Origin: Nakamurella sp. A5-74
GTDB lineage: Bacteria; Actinomycetota; Actinomycetes; Mycobacteriales; Nakamurellaceae
Direction of reading: 5' to 3'
Length of the DNA stretch: 64,000 nt
Assembly (NCBI RefSeq): GCF_040438885.1
Contig: NZ_CP159218.1
Coordinates: forward strand, 2,666,001-2,730,000
Shown: positions 11,091 through 19,225 of the stretch, piece by piece
Position numbering within the stretch: the first letter of the stretch is position 1
How the letters are laid out: every line of letters starts with the position of its first letter
Made by a program: the position numbers and the translations under genes
Notes under the pieces: model-generated
The model's input: only the letters and a program-made list of their open reading frames with translations
The model's database searches: none
Told to the model about the DNA's origin: nothing

Positions 11091-11618
11091 TCAGCTCGGA
11101 TCGACGTAGAAGATCTTGGTCGTCCACACGTACCGCATGTGCGCACCCAGCCAGGCGAACACACCGATGGCCACCGAGCCCGCCATCCACTTCGTGTCGA
11201 CACCGCCGTCCCGCGGGATCATCACCAGCACCACGCCGAGCGCGATCACCTTGCCGAGGTAGCTGACGAGCGCCGCCTTCATCACGTTCTTGGGGTTCTT
11301 CGCACCGACCCGGGCGATGATCACCGTCGAGACGGTGAAGAAGCCGCCGACGATCGCCGATCCGATGGCCACGCCGAGGATCCCGCGGCCACCGCTGACC
11401 AGGCCGGCAACGATGCCCTCGAGCACTGCGAACCCGGCGAGTACCGCCCAGCAGATCCGCAGATGACCGAGTGACCACACTCCCCCGCTGGCCGAGCGTC
11501 GTGCGGCCTTCTCGACGGCGGCCAGATTCAGCGGCGGGAGGGGTGGCAACGCAGCGGCGGGGATGTCGGTGCCCTTCGGTCGGGAGGTCGGGGGATCGAA
11601 CGGTCGGCGGTCGGTCAT
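11091..11618 (-). CDS. AtpI-like membrane protein
   Basis: A 175-residue protein with four predicted membrane helices (ICWAVLAGFAVLEGIVAGLV; GILGVAIGSAIVGGFFTVST; ALVSYLGKVIALGVVLVMIP; WMAGSVAIGVFAWLGAHMRY) and a conserved-looking C-terminal Tyr-Val motif. It has the size and gene position of the ATP synthase protein I family in actinobacteria (after wecA, before atpB). The ATG overlaps the wecA stop as ATGA. The proline-rich N-terminus of about 45 residues is probably cytoplasmic and disordered. Confidence 0.7.
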   Translation of the reverse strand: MTDRRPFDPPTSRPKGTDIPAAALPPLPPLNLAAVEKAARRSASGGVWSLGHLRICWAVLAGFAVLEGIVAGLVSGGRGILGVAIGSAIVGGFFTVSTVIIARVGAKNPKNVMKAALVSYLGKVIALGVVLVMIPRDGGVDTKWMAGSVAIGVFAWLGAHMRYVWTTKIFYVDPS

Positions 11619-12784
11619 GCCGTCACCCCGGCGCGGCGTTCGCTGAGCCGACGGGCCCTGATCCGCGGCCAGACCGAGGCCGTCGAGGCGACGAGCAGGC
11701 CGATCACGGTGGGCACCAGGGCCCATTGCCAGGTCATGAACGCCAGCGAGACGGCACTGCCGCCCAGCACGGCGGCCCACAGGTAGAACACCAGCACCGC
11801 TTGTCGGTGGGTGTGGCCGATGTTCAGCATCCGGTGGTGCAGGTGCTGCTTGTCGGCGGTGAAGGGGTGCTTGCCCTTGCGGGTCCTGCGGACGACCGCC
11901 ATCAGGAAGTCGAGCATCGGGATGAAGACGACGGCCAGCATGACGATCAGCGGCGCGAGCAGCGCAATCGTCGAACGGGGGCCGAACGTCGAATAGTCGA
12001 GTTTGCCGCTGGTGCTGATGACGGCGGCGGACATTGCCAGGCCGATGAACATCGAGCCGGAGTCCCCCATGAAGATCCTGGCCGGATAGAAGTTGTGCGG
12101 CAGGAATCCCAGACAGGCCCCGAACAGCGCCGCGGCGATCAACGGTGACTGGGTGGCCTCGGGGTTGAGCGAGTCGCCGTACTGGTGGATGGAGAAGACG
12201 AACATCCCGACCGTGGAGATCAGCGCGACACCGGCCAGCAGGCCGTCCAACCCGTCGATGAAGTTCATCGCATTGGTGAGCACAACGGTGATCAGCACCG
12301 TGACGAGCAGCCCCTGCGTCTGGTCGAGGCTGACGGCGGTGCCGAACCCGCCACCGTCGCTCGATCCGCCGATCGGCAACCAGATCTGCGTCCACTGCAC
12401 CCCGAAGAAGACGAGCACCCCGGCAGCCAGGATCTGGCCGGCGAGTTTGGTGAGCGAGTCCAGGTCGAACCGGTCGTCCAGCACGCCGACGAAGCAGATC
12501 ACGGCGCCGGCGACCAGCACGCCCACGATCTCGGTGTTGTTGCCGAACGCCTGCCGCAGTTCCGGCAGCTGGTAGGCCACCGCGAACGCTGCCGCAACGC
12601 CGATGAAGACCGCGACGCCGCCCATCCGTGGGGTCGGGAGCTGGTGCACGTCCCGGTCCCGGATCGCGGTCACCGCGCCCAGTCTCCGAGCAACCACCCG
12701 CACCACCCCGGTGACGAGGTACGTCACCAGTGCGGACGTCGCGACCACGAGCAGATACTCGCGCACCGGGATGAGGGACAGCAC
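11615..12784 (-). CDS. wecA: WecA/MraY-family polyprenyl-phosphate sugar-phosphate transferase
   Basis: A 389-residue, about 11-helix membrane enzyme. It carries the family's hallmark loops: TPRMGGVAVF near the N-terminus, VGVLDDRFDLD with the Asp-Asp pair, NAMNFIDGLDGL, GDSGSMFIGL and a final HLHHR(M) motif. By family it moves a GlcNAc-1-phosphate-type group from a UDP sugar to decaprenyl phosphate, starting arabinogalactan or other wall-polymer linkage units. A wecA-type gene before atp is usual in actinobacteria. The start is uncertain: GTG 12784 (no good ribosome site) or GTG 12766. A 17-bp repeat array lies immediately upstream. Confidence 0.9.
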   Translation of the reverse strand: MLSLIPVREYLLVVATSALVTYLVTGVVRVVARRLGAVTAIRDRDVHQLPTPRMGGVAVFIGVAAAFAVAYQLPELRQAFGNNTEIVGVLVAGAVICFVGVLDDRFDLDSLTKLAGQILAAGVLVFFGVQWTQIWLPIGGSSDGGGFGTAVSLDQTQGLLVTVLITVVLTNAMNFIDGLDGLLAGVALISTVGMFVFSIHQYGDSLNPEATQSPLIAAALFGACLGFLPHNFYPARIFMGDSGSMFIGLAMSAAVISTSGKLDYSTFGPRSTIALLAPLIVMLAVVFIPMLDFLMAVVRRTRKGKHPFTADKQHLHHRMLNIGHTHRQAVLVFYLWAAVLGGSAVSLAFMTWQWALVPTVIGLLVASTASVWPRIRARRLSERRAGVTA

Positions 12785-12800
12785 CTGGCCAGGGTAGTCG

Positions 12801-12902
12801 CGCCGGGCGCTGTCCCTCGCCGGGCGCTGTCCCTCGCCGGGCGCTGTCCCTCGCCGGGTGCTGTCCCTCGCCGGGTGCTGTCCCTGGCCGGGTGCTGTCC
12901 CT
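12801..12902. repeat. Array of six 17-bp tandem repeats
   Basis: Six head-to-tail 17-bp units. The first three read CGCCGGGCGCTGTCCCT, the next two change one C to T, and the last has GG at its start. The array lies 17-118 bp upstream of the wecA-like gene, outside any supported gene. Seventeen is not a multiple of three, which argues against a coding role. The 5' end of wecA (about 12766-12795) carries the same sequence on the opposite strand, so array and gene start form inverted copies. Confidence 0.9.
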
Positions 12903-13228
12903 GGCATCCCGCCGTGTTCGGCGCCGCGCCCGTTCAGCAGTCCCCGGGCCCCCGGGCAACGAACCCCACTCGGCAGGACGAACTCGTCTCGCAGGTGCGA
13001 CGGACGAGAGCGGAACCGACGGATGAGCGAACTCGTCCCAGCCGATGAACCACCCAGGAGATGCCCTGGCACATCAGGGATCCACGCCGGATCCGCAGCC
13101 GAGACCATCTCCCAGGGGGTCCCCCACGCCGGGGAACGGGCCCGGATCGCATGCCGCGATCCGGGCCCGCATACGTTCATCGGTCGGTGCCTCGTCCCCG
13201 CGCTCGTCCGCCACTGCAGGAGTTCCCC
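12903..13228. other. Gene-free divergent region with a strong hairpin
   Basis: Between the repeat array and the plus-strand gene at 13229 I see no coding sequence that can be supported. The main feature is a perfect 14-bp inverted repeat at 13137-13150 / 13156-13169 (CGGGCCCGGATCGC) with a 5-base loop. It lies about 60 bp upstream of the next start codon. No T-tract follows. It could be a leader hairpin of the plus-strand gene or a leftover terminator. Confidence 0.6.
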
Positions 13229-13807
13229 ATGACGATTCCTTCCCGGCCGCGCGGCCAGTTCGGCCCGTTCGGGCAGCAGGCCCCACCGCCCTGGGATCCT
13301 CGAGGCTTCAGCGGACCGGTCGGCGGTCCCCCCGGCGGGCAGCACCCGGGAGGCCCCGGCGGTCCGATGATCCACGGGCCAGGGCCGTATCTGCCGGGAC
13401 CTCAGCAGTCCGGGTATCCGGGCGGACCATCCGGCCCGCCCGGCGCACACCCGGCCGCGCCGAAGACCGGGCACTGGGTGCTCGTGCTCCGGATCGCCGC
13501 CCTCGTTCTGGTCGCCCTGGGTCTCTCGATCCCCTTCGACTCCAGCTGCGACTGGGCTGCTCGCACCACCTGGGCGATCTTCGCGATCGTGGCAGCGGTC
13601 GCGCAGTTGCTCTCCTCGACCGGCGGCTCGTTCGGCTGGGACGTCCGGCGCTCGTGGCTGATCGGCGCAGTGGCCACCGGTGCGCTCACCCTGCACTGGC
13701 TGCTGATCGCACTGCCGAACGTGGGCTCCAACGCGGGGTTCTGCCTGACCTTCGGAACTGCAGCGGCGATCGGCGGGATGCTGTTGGCCCCCGGGCGGCG
13801 TTGGTGA
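13229..13807 (+). CDS. Pro/Gly-rich membrane protein, unknown function
   Basis: A 192-residue protein. The first about 85 residues are rich in Pro, Gly and Gln (QQAPPPWDPRG, GGPPGGQHPGGPGGP) and probably unfolded in the cytoplasm. Three to four membrane helices follow (WVLVLRIAALVLVALGLSIP; WAIFAIVAAVAQLLSS; RSWLIGAVATGALTLHWLLI; FCLTFGTAAAIGGMLL). ATG 13229 has AGGAG seven bases upstream. It overlaps the next gene by GTGA, so the two form an operon. I do not recognise the family. Confidence 0.7.
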   Translation: MTIPSRPRGQFGPFGQQAPPPWDPRGFSGPVGGPPGGQHPGGPGGPMIHGPGPYLPGPQQSGYPGGPSGPPGAHPAAPKTGHWVLVLRIAALVLVALGLSIPFDSSCDWAARTTWAIFAIVAAVAQLLSSTGGSFGWDVRRSWLIGAVATGALTLHWLLIALPNVGSNAGFCLTFGTAAAIGGMLLAPGRRW

Positions 13808-14334
13808 TCGACCCGACGCTCCGGCGCCGACTGCTGCCGGCGGGGGCGCTCGCGCTGCTGGCGCTCGGCCTGCCTTGGACGACCGCCTCCTTCGTCCCCG
13901 GCTACTACTCACCGGGGTTCTGCACCACCACCTACGACGCCGACGGGTACGGCTCGATGTACTGCAGCACCGGGTTCATCGGCGCCGGCTACAACAATCC
14001 GGCCAGCCCGGGCTTCACCATCGACGTCCGGGTCTACGCAGCACTGATGCTGATCGCGGCCATCTGGGGCCTGCGCCGCCGGTCACCCGTCCTGCTGGGT
14101 ATCGCACTCACCGCCGGCGCGGCAGCACTGGTGCGCAACCCGGGAAGTCAAGCAGGACAGCTGGTCTGGGCCGGAGCACTGGTGCTGGCCGGTGTCGAGC
14201 TGGTCGATGCCGGGTTGCTCCGAACGCGGTCACAAGCGTGGCTCAGCCGTCGGCGTCGACAGCTCCCGCCACCTCGCGGATCGCGTCCAGCGGCACCGCA
14301 CCCTCGCGCAGCACCCGGGGCAGCGCACCGGTGA
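13804..14334 (+). CDS. Membrane protein, unknown function
   Basis: A 176-residue protein with an N-terminal membrane helix, an extracytoplasmic loop rich in Tyr, Gly and Cys (GYYSPGFCTTTYDADGYGSM...YCSTGF) and two or three further helices. GTG 13804 overlaps the upstream stop as GTGA. Its last about 90 bases overlap the 3' end of the convergent sua5 gene. The basic tail (SRRRRQLPPPRGSRPAAPHP) encoded there may be a read-on past the original end. The loop composition suggests a surface-exposed sensor or anchor, but this is only inference. Confidence 0.6.
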   Translation: MIDPTLRRRLLPAGALALLALGLPWTTASFVPGYYSPGFCTTTYDADGYGSMYCSTGFIGAGYNNPASPGFTIDVRVYAALMLIAAIWGLRRRSPVLLGIALTAGAAALVRNPGSQAGQLVWAGALVLAGVELVDAGLLRTRSQAWLSRRRRQLPPPRGSRPAAPHPRAAPGAAHR

Positions 14335-14890
14335 GATCGACGATCGTGGAGGCGACACCCTGCGCGGCGGGACCACCGTCGAGGTAGACGGGGACATCGT
14401 TGCCCAGCTGGTCGTGCGCTTCCTGCGCCGTCTGGGCAGCGGGTGATCCGCTGCGGTTGGCACTGCTGACAGCCATCGGGCCGACCATCCGCAACAGGTC
14501 GAGGGTGACGGGGTGCAACGGCATCCGCAGCATCACGGTGCCTGCGGTGTCGCCGAGGTTCCACCGCAGCGACGGTGCGTGCTCGACGACCAACGACAAT
14601 CCACCCGGCCAGAACGCCTCCACCAGGCGTCGACCGACTGCCGACAGGTCCGTGACGAGACCGTCGACGGTCGACCAGCTGCCGATCAGCACCGGCACCG
14701 GCATGTCGGGACCACGCCCCTTGGTCGCCAGCAGCAGGTTCACCGCTTCGCTGTCGAAGGCATCGGCGCCGAGCCCGTACACGGTGTCGGTGGGCACCAC
14801 CACCAGCTCGCTGCGGCGAGCGGCGGCCGCAGCAGCGTCCAGGCCCTCCCGTCGCTCGGCGGGATCGGCGCAGTCGTAGATCGTCGTCAC
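14243..14890 (-). CDS. Threonylcarbamoyl-AMP synthase (Sua5/YrdC family)
   Basis: A 215-residue Sua5/YrdC/YwlC-family enzyme. By family it makes threonylcarbamoyl-AMP from threonine, bicarbonate and ATP for the t6A37 tRNA modification. Visible motifs are VVPTDTVYGLGADAFD, the LLATKGRGPDMPVPVLI strand (family KxR type), LVVEHAPSLRWNLGDTAGTVMLRMP and SSANRSGSPAAQTAQE. GTG 14890 gives the usual short N-terminus. In actinobacteria sua5 normally follows prmC; here it is about 5 kb away, with the namZ and HNH genes in between. Confidence 0.93.
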   Translation of the reverse strand: MTTIYDCADPAERREGLDAAAAAARRSELVVVPTDTVYGLGADAFDSEAVNLLLATKGRGPDMPVPVLIGSWSTVDGLVTDLSAVGRRLVEAFWPGGLSLVVEHAPSLRWNLGDTAGTVMLRMPLHPVTLDLLRMVGPMAVSSANRSGSPAAQTAQEAHDQLGNDVPVYLDGGPAAQGVASTIVDLTGALPRVLREGAVPLDAIREVAGAVDADG

Positions 14891-15078
14891 GCTGGACAGT
14901 CTGTCACCAGACCCGGCCGACCGTGGCGCGACCGACCCGCCCTCGCCGACGTCGGTGGAGGTCGAGGGTCCCTGGCCGTCGCCATTGTGTGACCCGCCAC
15001 TGGTAGGTAAGTTCCCTCTTGAACAGCGCCCGCGTGAATTCTTCACCTCCCCACCGTCGGGGAGAGAAACGAGGACAG

Positions 15079-16425
15079 ATGTCCGGAGTCGACCGTCGTT
15101 CCTTTCTCCGCGCCGCAGGGCTCTCCGCGGCCGCAGTACCGCTGCTCCCTGCAGCCGCTGCGCTCGCGGACGACAGCCGCACCGCCGGCGACGACCTCGC
15201 GGGTCGGGACCACGGCCACGGCGGACGCCGCGGGGTGATCACGGGCGCCGATGTGTTGGCCGCCGACCAGTTCCGTGCACTGAAGGGGCGCAAGGTCGGC
15301 ATCGTCACCAACCCCACCGGCGTCACCGCTTCCCTCGTCAGCATCGTCGACGCGATGTACGCCTCGGGCAACGTGGACGTGGTCGGGGTGTTCGGACCCG
15401 AGCACGGCTTCCGCGGCACCGCCCAGGCCGGCGAGGCCGAGGAGACCTACGTCGACGAGCGCACCGGCATCACCGTCTACGACGCCTACGGCGCGAACGC
15501 CGACAAGATGACGTCGCTGTTCGCCACGTCGGGCGCCGACACGATCATCTTCGACATCCAGGATGCCGGGGCGCGTTTCTACACCTACATCTGGACCATG
15601 TACACGGCGATGCGCGCTGCGCTGCGGACCGGCGCGAGGTTCGTCGTCCTGGACCGTCCCAACCCGACCGGCGGGATCGCCCGTGGCCCGATGATGACGG
15701 CGGCATTCACCTCGGGGGTCGGCGCCGAGAACATCGTCCAGGCCCACGGTCTGACCGTCGGTGAACTCGCCCGCTATCTGAACTCCGAGATCCTGCCGTC
15801 GGACGAGAACGGCAAGAAGCACGCCTCGATCACCGTCGTGGAGATGAAGAACTACTCACCCGACATGAAGTTCGCCGACACCGGGCTGCAGTGGGTGCCG
15901 CCGAGCCCGAACGTGCCGACGCCGGACACCGCGCTGCTCTATCCGGGCACCGGCATGTTCGAAGGTGTTCTCTACTCGGAGGGTCGCGGCACCACCCGCC
16001 CGTTCGAGATCATCGGAGCGCCGAGCGTCGATCACCGCTGGGCTGCTGCACTGGCCGCCCGCACAGTGCCGGGCGTGCAGTTCCGCGAGGCCTACTTCAC
16101 CCCGACGTTCAACAAGTTCGTCGGTGAGGTCTGCGGCGGTGTGCAGGTCCACATCACCGACCGGAACGCACTCGATCCGATCCGGGTCGCGGTCGAGATG
16201 TTGGTGGCCGCCAAGGCCCTCTACCCCACGTTCGCGTGGCGGTACGACAGCTACGACCCAGTTCGTCCGTACTGGACCGACAAGCTGACCGGGTCCACCC
16301 GTCTGCGAGAGCAGATTTCCGGTGGAGCCTCGGTCGAGACGGTGTTGGGCGCCTGGAAGAACGAGCTCGCTGCCTTCGACCGGACGCGCCGTCAGTACTT
16401 CATCTACCGCGGTTCGCGTGGCTGA
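15079..16425 (+). CDS. namZ: Exo-beta-N-acetylmuramidase NamZ-like (DUF1343)
   Basis: A 448-residue exported protein. A Tat signal (DRRSFLRAAGLSAAAVPLLP) precedes a DUF1343 domain with KVGIVTNPTGV, VVGVFGPEHGFRG, FDIQDAGARFYTY, VLDRPNPTGG and FEGVLYSEGRGTTRPFE. The characterised DUF1343 member, Bacillus NamZ (YbbC), removes terminal MurNAc from peptidoglycan chains, and this function is inferred by family. ATG 15079 was chosen because it starts the Tat signal and has GAGG upstream. It is followed after 13 bp by a serine beta-lactamase-fold gene, as in the Bacillus recycling operon. Confidence 0.85.
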   Translation: MSGVDRRSFLRAAGLSAAAVPLLPAAAALADDSRTAGDDLAGRDHGHGGRRGVITGADVLAADQFRALKGRKVGIVTNPTGVTASLVSIVDAMYASGNVDVVGVFGPEHGFRGTAQAGEAEETYVDERTGITVYDAYGANADKMTSLFATSGADTIIFDIQDAGARFYTYIWTMYTAMRAALRTGARFVVLDRPNPTGGIARGPMMTAAFTSGVGAENIVQAHGLTVGELARYLNSEILPSDENGKKHASITVVEMKNYSPDMKFADTGLQWVPPSPNVPTPDTALLYPGTGMFEGVLYSEGRGTTRPFEIIGAPSVDHRWAAALAARTVPGVQFREAYFTPTFNKFVGEVCGGVQVHITDRNALDPIRVAVEMLVAAKALYPTFAWRYDSYDPVRPYWTDKLTGSTRLREQISGGASVETVLGAWKNELAAFDRTRRQYFIYRGSRG

Positions 16426-16438
16426 GCGGGGTCGGCAG

Positions 16439-17758
16439 ATGAACGAGGCGAGCACGGCCCGATCGGTCGACCGGCGCGCCGCGCTGCGGTGGGGCTTCGC
16501 CGGAGCGGCGGCGGCGGGCCTGACGATGGTCGGACTGGGGACGGCGACAGCGGAGGCAGGCGGAGTGGACAACACGACCGGACGCGGCGGCCCGGGCCAC
16601 GGCGGTCCGGAGCGCGACGAACGGTTACGGCCGGGTTCACCGCGATCGGTGGGTCTGGATCCGGCGGTCATCGCTGCGGCACTGGCCAAGGTGCGAACGT
16701 ACGAGGTTCCGCGGCCGGATGGCACCCTGCTGCTCCCGGGCGCGGTCGGGCTCTATGCCCACCACGCCCGCATCGTGGGGACCGACGTCAGCGGTTTCGC
16801 CCGGCTCTACCTGGATGCGACCCAGCAGCTGCCGCCACCGGAGCGGATCCCGATGCGTCGGTCGACCATCTTCGACCTGGCGTCGCTGTCCAAGTTGTTC
16901 ACCTCGATCGTCGCCGTCCAGCAGATCGAAGCCGGCCGGTTGGACCTGTCGGCCACCGTCGCCAGCTACCTGCCTGCCTTCGCGGCGAACGGCAAGCAGG
17001 ACGTCACTGTGGAGATGCTGCTGACGCACACCTCCGGGTTCACTTCCTGGCTACCGCTCTACTCGAAGTACCCCGACGTGGCTGCGCGATTCCAGGCGGT
17101 GCTGGACGCCCCGTTGGCGAACCCGGCCGGCAGCACGTATCTGTACAGCGACCTGAACATGATCAGCACGCAGCTGGTGCTGCAGCATCTCACCGGCCGG
17201 ACGCTGGATGTGCTGGTGCACGAGGGCATCACCCGGCCGCTCGGCATGCGGGACACGATGTACAACCCGCCGGCCCGCCTGCGGCACCGGATCGCGGCGA
17301 CCGAGTTCCAGGCCGTGTCTGCCCGCGGGTTGGTGTGGGGCGAGGTGCACGACGAGAACGCCTGGAGCCTGGGTGGGGTGGCAGGTCATGCAGGGGTGTT
17401 CTCCACGGCGGACGACCTCGCGGTCCTGGCGCAGACCCTGATCAACGGTGGTCGCTACGGCCGGGCCCGGATCCTCGACGAGGCAGGGGTGGCGCTGCTG
17501 GCCACCGATCGGAACCAGGAGTTCCCCTCTCATGCGCATGGTCTCGGCTTCGAGATCGACCAACCGGCCTACATGGGCCGGCTGTCCGGGCCGAACACCG
17601 TGGGCCACACCGGATACACCGGCACGACCATCACCATCGACCTGGCGCAGCGTTCGTTCGCGATCTTCCTCAGCAACCGGGTGCATCCGTCCCGCAACAA
17701 CGGCAGCATCCAGGCGGTGCGCGCCGAGTTCGCCTCCGGGCTGGCCGACGCGCGCTGA
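16439..17758 (+). CDS. Serine hydrolase of the beta-lactamase/AmiE type
   Basis: A 439-residue exported class-C beta-lactamase-fold protein. A Tat-like N-terminus (DRRAALRWGFAGAAAAGLTM) is followed by the active-site SLSK (Ser149, Lys152), the YSDLN motif (236-240) and a GHTGYTG third motif. No penicillinase features are visible. In Bacillus subtilis the gene next to namZ is amiE (ybbE), which has this fold and acts as a muramoyl-alanine amidase. The same gene pairing here favours a peptidoglycan-recycling amidase over a beta-lactamase. An esterase or D-aminopeptidase cannot be excluded. Confidence 0.8.
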   Translation: MNEASTARSVDRRAALRWGFAGAAAAGLTMVGLGTATAEAGGVDNTTGRGGPGHGGPERDERLRPGSPRSVGLDPAVIAAALAKVRTYEVPRPDGTLLLPGAVGLYAHHARIVGTDVSGFARLYLDATQQLPPPERIPMRRSTIFDLASLSKLFTSIVAVQQIEAGRLDLSATVASYLPAFAANGKQDVTVEMLLTHTSGFTSWLPLYSKYPDVAARFQAVLDAPLANPAGSTYLYSDLNMISTQLVLQHLTGRTLDVLVHEGITRPLGMRDTMYNPPARLRHRIAATEFQAVSARGLVWGEVHDENAWSLGGVAGHAGVFSTADDLAVLAQTLINGGRYGRARILDEAGVALLATDRNQEFPSHAHGLGFEIDQPAYMGRLSGPNTVGHTGYTGTTITIDLAQRSFAIFLSNRVHPSRNNGSIQAVRAEFASGLADAR

Positions 17759-17847
17759 CGCATTTGCCCTGTGGCGTCGCCCCCCGAGGTTGATCGAGCA
17801 AACGCAGGGAGTCGAGATCCAGTGCCCACGTTGCGCCGCGCGACCGT

Positions 17848-19191
17848 TCACGTCCGCAGGGGTGTGGGCGCGGTGCGTTGGCGGGGTAGTCGTCGGGTGC
17901 TGGTCGGGTCGGGCCTGTCGGCGGGTCTGGGCCGCCGCGCGGGTCGGTAGGAGCGGGGTCTGCGGTCCCAGATGACCTGTCCGGCAGTGACTTCGCCGTT
18001 CAGTTCGTCGCGGTGGACGATGGTGTGGTGGGCCGGGCAGAGCAGGGCGGCGTTGTCGAGGTCGGTGGGTCCGCCGTCGATCCAGTGGACGAGGTGGTGC
18101 GCGTCGCACCACTGGGCGGGGATGTCGCAGCCGGGGAATGTGCAGTGCCGATCGCGTGTCCAGAGGACGCGTTTCTGGGTGAGGGTGAACAGGCGCTGTT
18201 CCTTGCCGCAGTCCAGGACGGCGCCGTCGGCGCCGAGGACTGTGGGGATGATGCCGGCGTCGCAGGCGAGTTTGCGGGCGGTGTCGGGGGCCAGGAGGGT
18301 GCCGTCGGCGATGGTTCCGGCGCAGGTGCCGGCGCCGGTTCGTTGCTGCAGGTCGTCGAGGTTCATGGTGACGTTGACGGTCGCGGTCACGGCTGCGGTG
18401 ACGCCTTGGCCTTGGGCGAGGACGGAGCGGCGAAAAGCTTCGATGAGGGCCTCACCACGCCGCCGGTCGGTGGGTCGGACGTCCCGCTCGCCGGCGGCAG
18501 CATCCGGTCGCGGTGCTGCGAGGGTTTGGATGGCTGCTTCGAGGATGCTGAGGCCTTCGTTGTCGACGACAAGTCGGTATTCGTGCAGCCCGGTGGACGT
18601 TTCGGTCGGCGATGAGAGGGAGATGTGTCGGCGGCAGCGGTCCTGGAAGTCGGCGAACTCGTCAGGCTTGCCGTGGTGGGCGAGGATCCATTGCCGCAGT
18701 TCTCTCACGCCGCGGGGTCCGTACTCAGCGCCGTGGTTGACGAGTTGCTTCAGAACGAAGGGGTGCGCGTCGGGCAGCAGCTGGGGGGCGAGTTTGTCGT
18801 ACTCGCCCTGCACCACCACTGCGGTGGGCAGGTCGAGATCGGCGGTGCGGATGGAGTCGGCGATCTCGGCGAGTTCCGGTCGGCGCAGGATGTGGGCGGC
18901 TTTGGCGACGGTGGTCGCTTCGCGGCGGGAGTGCCAGCCGTGCTCCGCGATCCAGCCGCGGGTCGAGGCGGACTGGGACGCTTCCACCACACCGCGGGTC
19001 TCGGCGTCCGCAGTGACGATCACACTGGCAGCACCGGCCAGTGCACGGAGTTCGGCGAGCTCGCCGAGGAACTCGCCCAACTCACCGGTGGGGCACTGAA
19101 AGACACTGGTGTGCAGAGTTTTCAGCCGGGCAGTCAGCACGGCGATGTGGTCGCGGGTGTCCGCGACACTCGCTCCACAGGTGCTGTTCAT
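17848..19191 (-). CDS. DUF222 / HNH endonuclease protein (13E12 type)
   Basis: A 447-residue protein of the DUF222-HNH family that is multicopy in many actinobacteria (13E12 repeat proteins of mycobacteria). A helical N-terminal DUF222 region covers about residues 1-300. The C-terminal HNH nuclease follows with a zinc-type frame: HCTFPGCDIP...CDAHHLVHW...NAALLCPAHH. It ends in a basic, proline-rich tail. The family is thought to be mobile or domesticated; its role is not established. It sits between the namZ pair and a repeat-filled spacer, inside an otherwise conserved gene block. Confidence 0.88.
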   Translation of the reverse strand: MNSTCGASVADTRDHIAVLTARLKTLHTSVFQCPTGELGEFLGELAELRALAGAASVIVTADAETRGVVEASQSASTRGWIAEHGWHSRREATTVAKAAHILRRPELAEIADSIRTADLDLPTAVVVQGEYDKLAPQLLPDAHPFVLKQLVNHGAEYGPRGVRELRQWILAHHGKPDEFADFQDRCRRHISLSSPTETSTGLHEYRLVVDNEGLSILEAAIQTLAAPRPDAAAGERDVRPTDRRRGEALIEAFRRSVLAQGQGVTAAVTATVNVTMNLDDLQQRTGAGTCAGTIADGTLLAPDTARKLACDAGIIPTVLGADGAVLDCGKEQRLFTLTQKRVLWTRDRHCTFPGCDIPAQWCDAHHLVHWIDGGPTDLDNAALLCPAHHTIVHRDELNGEVTAGQVIWDRRPRSYRPARRPRPADRPDPTSTRRLPRQRTAPTPLRT

Positions 19192-19198
19192 AGGGCCA

Positions 19199-19225
19199 AC
19201 GCTACTCAACAGGTCCGACAGTCAA
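19199..19225 (-). promoter_or_regulatory. Possible promoter for a leaderless DUF222/HNH transcript
   Basis: On the minus strand, TTGACT is followed after 15 bases by TAGCGT (TANNNT type). The ATG lies 7 bases after the -10 box. There is no ribosome site before the ATG, so a leaderless message is plausible. The spacer is short, so confidence is modest. Confidence 0.4.

Noticed and set aside
12801-12902. CRISPR array
   Set aside because: Repeats are 17 bp, directly adjacent without spacers, and no cas gene is present. It is a simple tandem repeat.
16439-17758. Resistance beta-lactamase
   Set aside because: It has the fold and SxxK, but it sits next to namZ and lacks penicillinase-type features. 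A wall-recycling hydrolase is more likely.
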